The notes beneath the pieces are model-generated. The model did not search any database. It was not told the DNA's origin and saw only the letters and a list, made by a program, of their open reading frames with translations. Positions 42,044 through 50,600 of a stretch of 64,000 bases of DNA are shown here, piece after piece. Numbering within the stretch: position 1 is the stretch's first letter; each line of letters begins with the position of its first letter. The DNA is taken from positions 1 to 64,000 of the forward strand of contig JAJDDD010000003.1 in the NCBI GenBank assembly GCA_029260495.1, given 5' to 3'. This stretch comes from Phycisphaerales bacterium. GTDB taxonomy: Bacteria; Planctomycetota; Phycisphaerae; Phycisphaerales; UBA1924. A program made the translations under genes and the position numbers.

Positions 42044-42850
42044 GTGGTCGAGCTAAAGCGCACAACCCGATTCGCGATCAACCCGCCCGGTGCGCATGAC
42101 TTAGCCGGCGCCAACACCTACGCGGGCGCCCCGTCGATGGTCGGCCTTGGGCGCCATTATGAAGTGGATGTCGCTGTCCGGCAGGAACCCGATCCCGTTA
42201 CCGGGTACGCCGTGGATATTCACGCGATTGACACCGCTGTCCGCCAACTTGTCGTTCCGAGAATCGCTCGCGCCTGCGATCAATCACCCCTCCTCGAGCC
42301 GGCCAGCTTTCTAGCCACGCTCGTCGAGGACATCACCAAACAAATCGGTCTCGGCGTGCATCTTGTACGCTGGCGTCTGACACCAACTTACTCCGTGGAA
42401 ATGGAAAGGCAGCGCATGGACACCGTCGTTATCCGTCAGCGCTTCGAGTTCGCAGCGTCACACCGGCTGCACGCCCCCTCAATCAGCGATGAGGAAAACC
42501 TCCGGCTCTTCGGCAAGTGCAACAACCCCGCCGGCCACGGACATAACTACTGGCTCGAGCCCGCTGTCGAAGTCGATGTCAAAACAGCCAGCGCCGGCGA
42601 CTTCTGCCTGGCGCACATCGAACATCTCACACGAGAATTTGTGCTCAATCGCTTCGATCACAAACATCTGAACACCGACCTGCCCGAGTTCCAGAATACG
42701 AATCCATCGGTCGAGAACATCGCCAAAGCTGTCTTTGAACTCCTCGCCCCGGCAATCACTCGCGAATCCGACGATCGCGCCCGCCTCGCCTCAATCACCG
42801 TCTGGGAAACGGAAAAGACGAGCTGCATGTACCCAGCGCCAAGCGCCTGA
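42044..42850 (+). CDS. Two-domain 6-pyruvoyltetrahydropterin synthase/QueD-like protein
   Basis: A 268-residue protein. The second half (about 130-268) has the PTPS/QueD features: FEFAASHRLHAP, the catalytic Cys and zinc ligands in LFGKCNNPAGHGHNYWLEPA, DFCLAHIEHL, RFDHKHLNTDLPEFQNTNPS and the end WETEKTSCMY. The first half (FAINPPGAHDLAGANTYAGA, YEVDVAVRQEP, YAVDIHAIDTAVRQLVVPRI) resembles the same fold but lacks the HGH and catalytic Cys. QueD makes carboxy-tetrahydropterin for queuosine; queG lies at 50597 in this window, which favours a queuosine role, with pterin synthesis an alternative. The start is GTG at 42044 and is not certain. Confidence 0.8.
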   Translation: MVELKRTTRFAINPPGAHDLAGANTYAGAPSMVGLGRHYEVDVAVRQEPDPVTGYAVDIHAIDTAVRQLVVPRIARACDQSPLLEPASFLATLVEDITKQIGLGVHLVRWRLTPTYSVEMERQRMDTVVIRQRFEFAASHRLHAPSISDEENLRLFGKCNNPAGHGHNYWLEPAVEVDVKTASAGDFCLAHIEHLTREFVLNRFDHKHLNTDLPEFQNTNPSVENIAKAVFELLAPAITRESDDRARLASITVWETEKTSCMYPAPSA

Positions 42851-42864
42851 TTGCTGCGTCTTCT

Positions 42865-43527
42865 TTAAAACTGAATCACGCTCGGCGACTTATCTGTCAG
42901 CAGCTCCGCCTCAGTCTTTTCGACGACTTCATCAGCCGTCACGCCCGGCGCCAACTCCGTCAGCTGAAACCGCTGACGTTTCTCATCCATTTCAAGCACG
43001 CACAGATCCGTGATAATCATGTCAATGCAGCGCTTGCCCGTCAGCGGAAGATTGCATTCCTTCAAAATCTTGGCGTCGCCCTTCTTGGTCACATGATCCA
43101 TCGTGACGACGACTTTTTTGACGCCCGCCACCAGGTCCATCGCCCCACCCATCCCCTTGACCATTTTCCCGGGGATCATCCAGTTGGCGAGATCGCCCTC
43201 CTGGCTGATCTGCATGGCGCCGAGAATCGCCAACTGCACATGTCCGCCGCGAATCATCTCAAACGAGTCGCTCGATGAGAAAAACGATGCCCCCGCCGCC
43301 GCCGTGATGGTTTGTTTGCCCGCGTTGATCAGATCCGCGTCGATCTCAGCCTCCGACGGGAAGGGCCCGATCCCAAGCAGCCCATTTTCCGATTGCAACC
43401 ACACGTCCATTCCCTGCGGAATGTGGTTGGCGACAAGCGTCGGCATGCCGATCCCGAGATTTACAATAAACCCGTCACGAAGTTCGCGGGCAGCCCGCCT
43501 GGTGATTTCATCGCGTGAGAGAGGCAT
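42865..43527 (-). CDS. 3-oxoacid CoA-transferase subunit B
   Basis: A 220-residue class I CoA-transferase beta subunit, which swaps CoA between succinyl-CoA and a 3-oxoacid. The catalytic Glu motif [12 protein letters not shown] is present, along with [40 protein letters not shown] and [12 protein letters not shown]. In this family the alpha subunit gene normally sits next to it; none is adjacent or in the window. No thiolase or beta-oxidation gene is near. It faces away from gmk. Confidence 0.9.
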   Translation of the reverse strand: MPLSRDEITRRAARELRDGFIVNLGIGMPTLVANHIPQGMDVWLQSENGLLGIGPFPSEAEIDADLINAGKQTITAAAGASFFSSSDSFEMIRGGHVQLAILGAMQISQEGDLANWMIPGKMVKGMGGAMDLVAGVKKVVVTMDHVTKKGDAKILKECNLPLTGKRCIDMIITDLCVLEMDEKRQRFQLTELAPGVTADEVVEKTEAELLTDKSPSVIQF

Positions 43528-43651
43528 CCCGCGAGTATACCCGCTACCCCGGCGCCAGCTTTGGCGCCATCAGCGAACAAACGAGAAGATCCAGCGACAC
43601 CAGGACACGATGCGCTCTTTCGCTTCAGGCGCAGGTGTGTATCTTCACTCC

Positions 43652-44308
43652 ATGGGAGCCTCACCGCTGCGATCCAATCACGCCCGCCCTAACGCTGACG
43701 CCGACGCCAGCGCCGGATCTCCCGGCATGATGGTGGTCATCTCCGGGCCCTCCGGCGTGGGCAAAAGCACCGTTGTGCATGAGCTTCTTGAACGCATCCC
43801 CGGCGCCTGCTTCTCTATTTCTGCAACCACGCGGCCGTCCACCCGGGCCGACCGCCCCGGCAAGGACTACCACTTTCTTTCCGCTGAGGAGTTCCAGCGC
43901 CACGTCGACGCTGGAGACTTCCTCGAGCACGCCGTCTACGCCGGCAACCGGTACGGCACATTGATCGCGCCCATTCGGGAACAACTCGCGCAAAGCCGGA
44001 TCGTGATTCTCGATATCGACGTCCAAGGCGGCGTGCAGATCCACAACAAGATGCGCGATGCGCTCGCCATCTTCATCCTCCCGCCCAGCAATGAAGCTCT
44101 GCTTGAGCGACTGCGCAGCAGAAAACGCGAGAGTGAAGAAATTATTCAAATGCGCTACCGCGAAGCTCGCCGGGAAATCGAGCAGGCCCACTCATCCGGC
44201 GCCTATAACGAGTTCGTCATCAATGACGATCTTGAGCGCGCCATCACAGAGATTGAGTCCATCGTCGCCAATGAACAGGCTCGTCGATCGCAGCTCAACA
44301 CCGGCTAG
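43652..44308 (+). CDS. gmk: Guanylate kinase
   Basis: Phosphorylates GMP to GDP. The 218-residue protein has the P-loop VVISGPSGVGKSTVVHEL, FSISATTRPSTRADRPGKDY (GMP-binding), YGTLIAPIREQLAQSRIVIL, DIDVQGGVQI, and FILPPSNEALLERLRSR. The start is uncertain: 43652 is used, 43610 has a weak AGGA upstream, and an ATG at 43727 sits just before the P-loop and gives the usual length of about 190. Confidence 0.9.
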   Translation: MGASPLRSNHARPNADADASAGSPGMMVVISGPSGVGKSTVVHELLERIPGACFSISATTRPSTRADRPGKDYHFLSAEEFQRHVDAGDFLEHAVYAGNRYGTLIAPIREQLAQSRIVILDIDVQGGVQIHNKMRDALAIFILPPSNEALLERLRSRKRESEEIIQMRYREARREIEQAHSSGAYNEFVINDDLERAITEIESIVANEQARRSQLNTG

Positions 44309-44315
44309 GGTCAAC

Positions 44316-47300
44316 TCACGCTGTATCAGGCAGCAGGAACCCGGCCCGGAACTCAAAATCGCCGTGAACCTGCGCTGTCTGAAGCTGCGATGATCGCGTA
44401 AACCGCGCAATCACATCCTCAGCGTTGTAGAACAGGCGATCAATATTCTGGGCTGCGAGGCCGAATGCCGCCGTGCTGTTGTTGGTGTCAATCAAACCAA
44501 GCGTCACGCCGCCAATATCGAATGCAGCGATGTATGAGTTCGAGTAGGACGGCATCCCGTCGCGTCCACCGCGGATCAGGATGCGCCCAATCGATGAAGG
44601 CTGAACAACACGATTCCTCCGCGGAAACTGCTCGGTGTTGTCATTGATTCCAGCGTATATCGTGGAGTCGCTCACCGCGTTCGCAGAGATGGAGCCAATA
44701 TCCGAAGTCGAACGAAGCTCTACGTTTGAGATGTCGCCTTTGACATCGAGCGACCGTATCGCCATTTCGTTGAACCGCACCGGCCGATTGAGATCAATAA
44801 GAGCGTCGCGCAGATCGCCTGCCACCTTCATCGAGGTCACCTGCTGGGTCACAATATCCCCGGAGAAGTCTCCAGCCTCTCCGCTGCGCCGATCGCCTTT
44901 CACATCAATCTTGCCAACAAACCCAGCTCGAATCTGACCGCCTTCCCAGCTCGTGACCCGCACAGACTTGAGCAGCACCCGTGCGCGAAGGTCCGTGTCG
45001 CTCACCTCCCGCGATGTGAACGAGTTGATGTCGCCAGCGACATTGATGAACGCATCATCCACGTCGCCGCCAACCACGAATGACTTCACGCCCCCATTGC
45101 CCGATGTGACAATGTCGCTATTGAAGAGATCACCCTTGACCTTGATAGCGCGAATCGCGACAGGCCTCTGCGCGTTGTTTTGGATGTTGATATCAATCGC
45201 AAGGTCGCCGTCAACGCCAGCGCGCCGATCGCCCTTGGTTTGAATCGAACTCACCAGATCAGCGTTCAACTCTCCGCCAAGCCAATCGGTCACCGAAACG
45301 GGCCCGATCTCACCCCCAGCGTTGACAAATGTATTGGAGACGCGCCCCGCGGTGATTCGACGAATATCTCGACCCGCGTTTATCCGCGAGTTGGTGAGCC
45401 CACCCCGAGCGGTCACCTGCCCCAAGTCTGCCGGCGTCGTAATCTCGGCGCCAACGATCTGACCCGTCACATCCAGCTTGTTAATCGTGATCGGGCGGTT
45501 GTTCATGCCCGTCGTGGTGATGTCCGCTTGCAAATCACCATCAACGCCTGCTCGGCGATCGCCCTTGATTTGAATCGTGTTAAACGCCGGCGCTGTAATG
45601 CTGCTCGTGGATCCACGCCAATCGACTGCGGTGAGCGACGAAATCATCATGCTCGAAGAAAACTGAACATCACGCACGCGGCCAAACTGAATCTTCGCCT
45701 GGCGCGTAATCAAAGCGTCGCCGCCAATATTCACCGACGAATTGCGAAGCTGCCCCATGATTCGCAGCGAACGCACGCCATCAGGAAGCATAATGTCGCC
45801 AGCTACATCGCCCCGAACTGTGATCGATGAAGCCGATCCATTCATGACCAAAATACCCGTCAGATCATCGCGCCGTCCGTCGCCGTCAATGTCAGCCGGC
45901 AGAAGCGTTCCACCGAACACCAAGCCGTTCAGATTGGCGCCGGTTACGTTCCCTTTCAGATTGATCGAGTTGATTCGAGCCGTCGAAACAATAAAGGAAA
46001 TATCGGAAATATCATTCCGCCGCGCATCCTTAATCGATCCAACTGAACTGACACCAGTAATCGCGATGCCAATCCCCTCACCCCTGAACCCGTCTCGCAG
46101 TGTGATCGAACTCACCCCATTGCGCGAGAATCGCACCTGCACCATCTCATCGATGCCATCAAGCCCCTGGCCGGAAAGATCAAAAATCTGCACCGTCGCT
46201 GCGGATGTATCAGATGAGAAGACCATCGAAGGCGCATCCAGCTCGCCCGGAACATTGGCGACAGGATCAAGCAACAAAGCGATGCGCTCCACCACCACAA
46301 GATCGCCCACCCGAACGTCGTCTCCGTTGGTGACATTGTTGCGCACCGGAAGATCTGTTAGGGCCGCATTAAACGACGACGCGTTGACGGTCATCAGATC
46401 ATTGATTTCATCCATTAACGCGAGACCATCTTCACCAATGACCTGAGCAAAGACGGTGAACCCACCATTCTGGCTGTCAAGATTTCCGCCATTGTCCCCA
46501 ATATTGAAGAAAAACTGACTTGTCGCTGAATTCTGATCGCCCCCGCGCTTGGCAAACGCCAGCGTGCCGCGCGTATTGGAGATGCCGAACTCATTCTGGA
46601 TCGGCGGATCGACCTCAACTTCAACATCAAGCCCAGGGTCAGCTACAAATCCGCCCCCCTGTAATACGAAGCTGGCGACGCTTCGATGGAAGAAGGTGTT
46701 GTCATATCGCGCCGTATCAGCGTAGTTGAGGAAGTTGGCGACACTAATCGACGCCTGCTGCTCAAAGAGCTCAATATCAATAATTCCAATATTGGTCGTA
46801 ATGCGCGCTATTGTGCGCGCACTCCGTTGAACAAAGAACTTCAGATCTCCGCCCTCAACACCATCCCCAGTCGCGACGCCCGCGCCATTGAACTCGCCAT
46901 CTAAATGCAAACCGGTCTTTGAGATGATAAACTCGCTGTTCAGACGCACCTGATATCGTTCGTTTGCGGGAACATCCGCGTTGACAAAAAGCAGGCTCCT
47001 GTCAAAAGTTTGCACCGCTGCGAACACGTCTAGCTCAAGATCGTCATCGGTTCCGAAAAGATTGTCTTCACCCGCGGTTAAAATCTGCACCGCGCGTTGA
47101 TCAAGCGCTGTATTGGATTGAAGCTCCTGATCAAAATGCACCAGGATCCGCCCGCGATTGTCCGCCTCGATCAACTCCACCACTGGCGCGCAGGCTCCCC
47201 CATCCGCGCTCAAAAGGATCCGATCTTCAAGCTGTTCAAAGCGCGGCCCCCGTCCTCCCGCACGCGACCGATCCGCGCCCCCCTTGGCGCGATCACCACG

Positions 47301-47345
47301 ACTCCGTTCAGCGGCACTTTTTTTTCGGCTCGAATTCTCAGCCAT
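44316..47345 (-). CDS. LEPR-XLL cyclophilin with beta-helix-like repeats
   Basis: A 1009-residue surface protein. After a basic start (residues 1-35) comes the LEPR-XLL-type motif FEQLEDRILLSADG (36-49), a planctomycete sorting feature. A beta-rich segment follows (about 50-165), then a cyclophilin peptidyl-prolyl isomerase domain (about 170-355: TTNIGIIDIELFEQQASISV, NFLNYADTARYDNTFFHR, GTLAFAKRGGDQNSATSQFF, VFAQVIGEDGLALMDEI). The remainder is a long run of strand repeats typical of a beta-helix, including three copies of KGDRRAG or KGDRRSG (IQIKGDRRAGVDGDL and similar). No signal peptide is seen, as often for this class. Its stop is seven bases from that of gmk. Confidence 0.85.
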   Translation of the reverse strand: MAENSSRKKSAAERSRGDRAKGGADRSRAGGRGPRFEQLEDRILLSADGGACAPVVELIEADNRGRILVHFDQELQSNTALDQRAVQILTAGEDNLFGTDDDLELDVFAAVQTFDRSLLFVNADVPANERYQVRLNSEFIISKTGLHLDGEFNGAGVATGDGVEGGDLKFFVQRSARTIARITTNIGIIDIELFEQQASISVANFLNYADTARYDNTFFHRSVASFVLQGGGFVADPGLDVEVEVDPPIQNEFGISNTRGTLAFAKRGGDQNSATSQFFFNIGDNGGNLDSQNGGFTVFAQVIGEDGLALMDEINDLMTVNASSFNAALTDLPVRNNVTNGDDVRVGDLVVVERIALLLDPVANVPGELDAPSMVFSSDTSAATVQIFDLSGQGLDGIDEMVQVRFSRNGVSSITLRDGFRGEGIGIAITGVSSVGSIKDARRNDISDISFIVSTARINSINLKGNVTGANLNGLVFGGTLLPADIDGDGRRDDLTGILVMNGSASSITVRGDVAGDIMLPDGVRSLRIMGQLRNSSVNIGGDALITRQAKIQFGRVRDVQFSSSMMISSLTAVDWRGSTSSITAPAFNTIQIKGDRRAGVDGDLQADITTTGMNNRPITINKLDVTGQIVGAEITTPADLGQVTARGGLTNSRINAGRDIRRITAGRVSNTFVNAGGEIGPVSVTDWLGGELNADLVSSIQTKGDRRAGVDGDLAIDINIQNNAQRPVAIRAIKVKGDLFNSDIVTSGNGGVKSFVVGGDVDDAFINVAGDINSFTSREVSDTDLRARVLLKSVRVTSWEGGQIRAGFVGKIDVKGDRRSGEAGDFSGDIVTQQVTSMKVAGDLRDALIDLNRPVRFNEMAIRSLDVKGDISNVELRSTSDIGSISANAVSDSTIYAGINDNTEQFPRRNRVVQPSSIGRILIRGGRDGMPSYSNSYIAAFDIGGVTLGLIDTNNSTAAFGLAAQNIDRLFYNAEDVIARFTRSSQLQTAQVHGDFEFRAGFLLPDTA

Positions 47346-47775
47346 GGCGTTTGTCTACCTCTCTCGATTTTTGCATTCTTAGCCAGCGGCCCATCCCTGT
47401 GCCAATCAGCGCCGCCGAACCCGTGGCGACCCCACCAGAAAAACGCGAACCCTCTCCACAGCCCATGGCTGCCGGAGAGCAGTCGCCACCGCCGACCAGT
47501 CTCACTTGATCTCATTCCACCGATTATGAGAAGTGATTCCCCGGAACAGTTCTCCTTTATCTTTACCACGCGGCCGCCTGGAGACAAGCCTCGACCCGCA
47601 CTTCACTGGACCCCACGCTCCCGAACCGCTGCAACCCATCGAGACAGTCGCCTGAGAACCCTCGCAGCCGGATCGCCTCTCTCGGGATTTCCAATTGCCG
47701 ACAAGAAGAGGACGTGTTAGTCTGAAAATCCGTTTCCCGGACCCTCCACGCCTGAGCACGCCGGAGTTCTCCTCA
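47346..47775. other. Divergent regulatory region
   Basis: A 430-bp gap between the divergent LEPR-XLL cyclophilin gene and the Rrf2 regulator. No convincing gene is seen. An inverted repeat, TCACTT-GAT-CTCAT (47502-47515) against ATGAGAAGTGA (47526-47536), could be an operator, for instance for the adjacent Rrf2 protein. GGAG (47762-47765) lies ten bases before the TTG start of the regulator. Confidence 0.45.
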
Positions 47776-48234
47776 TTGTTCTCACAGACTGCTGAGTACG
47801 CTCTCCGCGCCATGGCTTGGCTCGCGCTCACCAAAGGTGATCGCGTCGCTTCGAGCTCACTGGCTGAGAACACCCAGGTTCCCCCGGATTATCTCGCCAA
47901 AGTCCTCCAGCTGCTCGCCAAGGCGAAGCTTATTGCAGGGCGTCGAGGCGTCGGCGGCGGATACCAGCTCCTCCGCGACCCATCAGAAATCCGCCTTCTG
48001 GATGTTATCAATGCGGTCGAGCCACTCACGCCCATCGAATCCTGCCCGCTCGGCCTCAAAGACCACGAGGGCAAACTCTGCCCCCTGCACCGCAGGGTCG
48101 ATCAGGCCACCCGCGCCGTCATCAAATTGTTCGACGACGCCACCCTCGCCGACCTCATCAATGAGCCCGGCGCCAATACCCCCCTGTGCAGCGAGGAGAC
48201 CACCGCCTTGCTCACGATTGACGGCAAGCGATGA
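47776..48234 (+). CDS. Rrf2 family transcription regulator
   Basis: A 152-residue regulator with an N-terminal winged helix (FSQTAEYALRAMAWLAL, SSLAENTQVPPDYLAKVLQL, GRRGVGGGYQLLRDPSEIRL). Rrf2 proteins such as IscR, NsrR and RsrR sense iron-sulfur, NO or redox signals with three clustered Cys. Here Cys occur in SCPLGLKDHEGKLCPLHRR and later in PLCSEE, spacing unlike IscR (C-x5-C-x7-C), so cluster binding is uncertain. The TTG at 47776 is preferred over an earlier start since the domain begins there. Confidence 0.85.
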   Translation: MFSQTAEYALRAMAWLALTKGDRVASSSLAENTQVPPDYLAKVLQLLAKAKLIAGRRGVGGGYQLLRDPSEIRLLDVINAVEPLTPIESCPLGLKDHEGKLCPLHRRVDQATRAVIKLFDDATLADLINEPGANTPLCSEETTALLTIDGKR

Positions 48235-48288
48235 CGCCACTTTGGCGTTTCAATCAAGTCGCCCCATAACCAGCCCGATATTTCGTCC

Positions 48289-48705
48289 ATGAACAGATGC
48301 ACTCTGTCCGGACGAATCAGCCGCTTCGCGATCCTCACCGGCGTCCTGCTCACCCTCAGCCTGCTCTTTTCCGCATGCTCCGGCGGGGAAACGAAGACAG
48401 TTCGTGAGGTCAAGGAAGACTTCGCCATCGCCATGCTCGAGGGCTTCTCAGAAGGCTTTCTCGATATCAAAGCCCAGAGCTACGACAAGGAGACACTCGA
48501 ACTCATCGACGTCAGCCTCTACGACGGCCAGCGCATGATGCACGCAGATCGAGCCGAGATCGTCGTTGATCCCGAGACCAACACTGCCATGATCCGGATG
48601 ATTGGCGTCGTCGGCGTCAATACCGAGGGCGGCACGCTCACAGAAATGCCCGGGTTCATCACAGATAAGATTCGCCTTCCCTACAAGGTCGTATCTGTTC
48701 AATAA
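48289..48705 (+). CDS. Small lipoprotein
   Basis: A 138-residue protein with a signal peptide ending in LLFSAC (lipid-bearing Cys30). The mature part has no recognised domain; VREVKEDFAIAMLEGFSEGF and IDVSLYDGQRMMHADRAEIV suggest an alpha/beta domain, with EMPGFITDKIRLPYKVVSV at the end. It starts 54 bp after the Rrf2 gene and may be regulated with it. Function unknown. Confidence 0.7.
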   Translation: MNRCTLSGRISRFAILTGVLLTLSLLFSACSGGETKTVREVKEDFAIAMLEGFSEGFLDIKAQSYDKETLELIDVSLYDGQRMMHADRAEIVVDPETNTAMIRMIGVVGVNTEGGTLTEMPGFITDKIRLPYKVVSVQ

Positions 48706-48741
48706 TGCGCCCGGCCCATCACAGTGCCGCTCCCCCTCGGC

Positions 48742-49023
48742 TCAGGACTCTCCCTGCACTGAGTTCTTCAACGCCTGGCTTGGCTTGAACCCCACAGTTG
48801 TTGATGCTGCGATCTGAATCGGCTCCTTCGTATGCGGATTGACGCCCGTTCTCGCCGCCCGTTTCTTTTTCTCAAATGAGCCAAACCCTGTGATCGTCAC
48901 CTTCCCATCGCTCAAAACACCCTTTGCGATGCCTTCCAGCACCGCGTCAACTGTGCGAGACGCCTGGGCCTTCGTTTCATTTAGACTCGATGCGACCACT
49001 TCGACCAGATCACCCTTGTTCAT
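48742..49023 (-). CDS. hup: HU-family DNA-binding protein
   Basis: A 93-residue histone-like HU that bends and wraps DNA. It begins MNKGDLVEVVASSLNETKAQ, has the beta-arm core VTITGFGSFEKKKRAARTGV, NPHTKEPIQIAASTTVGFKP, and ends SQALKNSVQ, matching the whole HU fold. GAGGTG lies seven bases before the ATG at 49023, which fixes the start. A promoter candidate is at 49153-49180 on the same strand. Confidence 0.94.
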   Translation of the reverse strand: MNKGDLVEVVASSLNETKAQASRTVDAVLEGIAKGVLSDGKVTITGFGSFEKKKRAARTGVNPHTKEPIQIAASTTVGFKPSQALKNSVQGES

Positions 49024-49152
49024 TCTTGACACCTCATGGCTTGCGGACTTCGTCTTGGAAGCGCCGCTGCGCCACACGCAACGGCAGATCCCACAGAGCC
49101 GGCGCCGAGGCTCTCTCCCCAGCTTTGCGCCAAAACTCCACGAGACCGTCCG

Positions 49153-49185
49153 AAAATAACCCCTGCAGAGGTCATGTCAATGACC
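49153..49185 (-). promoter_or_regulatory. Candidate hup promoter in a palindrome
   Basis: On the minus strand TTGACA (49180-49175) is followed after 16 bases by TATTTT (49158-49153, four of six). The -35 box sits in the 16-bp palindrome GGTCATTGACATGACC (49185-49170; GGTCAT / ATGACC arms). This would let a dimeric repressor cover the -35 box of the HU gene, about 125 bases upstream. Confidence 0.45.
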
Positions 49186-49263
49186 AAACCTCCACCAAGG
49201 TGTCTTGCCCCACTTGGCCGATTCTTCTCCCATATGACCCCTCCAGCGCGTTAGGATGGCCCC

Positions 49264-49653
49264 ATGTCCGATACGATCGTGATTGACAAGCCCGAAACAC
49301 GCACCCAGCCGCGGAACCAGCCCCAAACCAGGCAGCCGCGATTCTGGAATGTCGTCCTCCTTGACGATGACTTTCACACCTACGACTACGTCATCCAGAT
49401 GACCCAGCGTCTCTTCCGAATGCCACTCCCCCGCGCTTTCAAGACCGCTGTCACCGTCGATAAGCAAGGCCGGGCGATCTGCATGACCACCCACAAGGAG
49501 CTCGCTGAACTCAAGCTCGAACAGATTCACTCCTTCGGGAAGGATGAGCTCATCGCGTCATGCGCCGGCGCTATGAGCGCTATCATCGAACCCGCCGCCG
49601 GCGATGATGATGAAAATAATGCGCACGATGGCGACCGTTCCAGCGACGAATAG
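49264..49653 (+). CDS. clpS: ClpS adaptor protein
   Basis: ClpS brings N-degron substrates to ClpA/ClpC-ClpP. The 129-residue protein has a polar N-terminus (1-25), then the ClpS core: WNVVLLDDDFHTYDYVIQMT (with the DDD patch), LFRMPLPRAFKTAVTVDKQG and THKELAELKLEQIHSFGKDE. An acidic tail of about 20 residues follows. clpA is not adjacent. Confidence 0.93.
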   Translation: MSDTIVIDKPETRTQPRNQPQTRQPRFWNVVLLDDDFHTYDYVIQMTQRLFRMPLPRAFKTAVTVDKQGRAICMTTHKELAELKLEQIHSFGKDELIASCAGAMSAIIEPAAGDDDENNAHDGDRSSDE

Positions 49654-49670
49654 CCGCCCGCCCACGTCCC

Positions 49671-50600
49671 TTGACCAAGCCCCTCGTCATACTGGCTGAA
49701 CCCATCGACGAAGAATGTGCGCAGTGGCTCCGCCTGCGCGCCCGTGTTGAATCCTGCGCGCCCGCTGATCCTCGCTTTGATGAACTGCTCACCCATGCGA
49801 GCGGGCTGGTTGTGCGCACATACACGCGCGTTGACCAACACATCCTCAATCGTGCGCCTGTGCTGTGCGCCGTCGCCCGCGCCGGTGTTGGCGTCGACAA
49901 CATCGACCTCGAAGCCTGCGCACAAAGAGGCATTGTAGTTCTTAACACACCCGACGCCAACACCCACGCTGTTGTCGAGTTTGTCATCGCTGTTATTTTT
50001 GACGCGCTGCGCCCGCGGCAATCTCTTGATCACGCACTTTCGCCCGATGAATGGATGCGTTTGCGTGAAGATCTCATCGCGCCGCGACAGATCTCAGAAC
50101 TCACGGTCGGCGTGCTCGGCCTCGGGCGCATCGGTAGCGCCCTCGCCCGCGCTGCTCGCGCGTTTACGCCGTGTGTTCTTTATCACGATCTGCTCGACAT
50201 CCCCGAAGCCAGCCGCGCCGGAGCGGCGCCTGTTTCCTTCGAGTCACTTCTCGCCGGGGCGGACATTCTGACCGTCCATGTCGACAGTCGCCCTTCCAAC
50301 CGCCATCTCATCGCAGCAGACGAACTCCGTCAGGTGAAGCCCGACGCTCTACTCATTAATACCTCCCGCGGATTTGTCATTGATGCTCCCGCTCTCGCGC
50401 TGCATTTGCGACAGAATCCCAATTTCACTGCTGTTCTTGATGTGCATGACCCTGAGCCTTTCGATGCGAGCTATCCGCTGGTCGGGGTCGCCAATGCCCG
50501 GCTCATGCCTCATATTGCGTCGGCGTCGCAAACCGCCAAGCGCAATATGAGCTGGGTGGTGCGCGATCTTTGGGAAGCAATGAAAAGCGCTGACTCATGA
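49671..50600 (+). CDS. D-2-hydroxyacid dehydrogenase (SerA-like)
   Basis: A 309-residue NAD-dependent dehydrogenase of the D-isomer 2-hydroxyacid family. Seen: VARAGVGVDNIDLEACAQRG, the Rossmann motif VGVLGLGRIGSALARAA, INTSRGFVIDAPAL (catalytic Arg), VLDVHDPEPFD (Glu of the relay) and LMPHIASASQTAKRNM (catalytic His). It could be 3-phosphoglycerate or another 2-hydroxyacid dehydrogenase; it lacks the C-terminal ACT domain of many SerA forms. The start is TTG at 49671. Its end overlaps queG by four bases (ATGA). Confidence 0.85.
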   Translation: MTKPLVILAEPIDEECAQWLRLRARVESCAPADPRFDELLTHASGLVVRTYTRVDQHILNRAPVLCAVARAGVGVDNIDLEACAQRGIVVLNTPDANTHAVVEFVIAVIFDALRPRQSLDHALSPDEWMRLREDLIAPRQISELTVGVLGLGRIGSALARAARAFTPCVLYHDLLDIPEASRAGAAPVSFESLLAGADILTVHVDSRPSNRHLIAADELRQVKPDALLINTSRGFVIDAPALALHLRQNPNFTAVLDVHDPEPFDASYPLVGVANARLMPHIASASQTAKRNMSWVVRDLWEAMKSADS

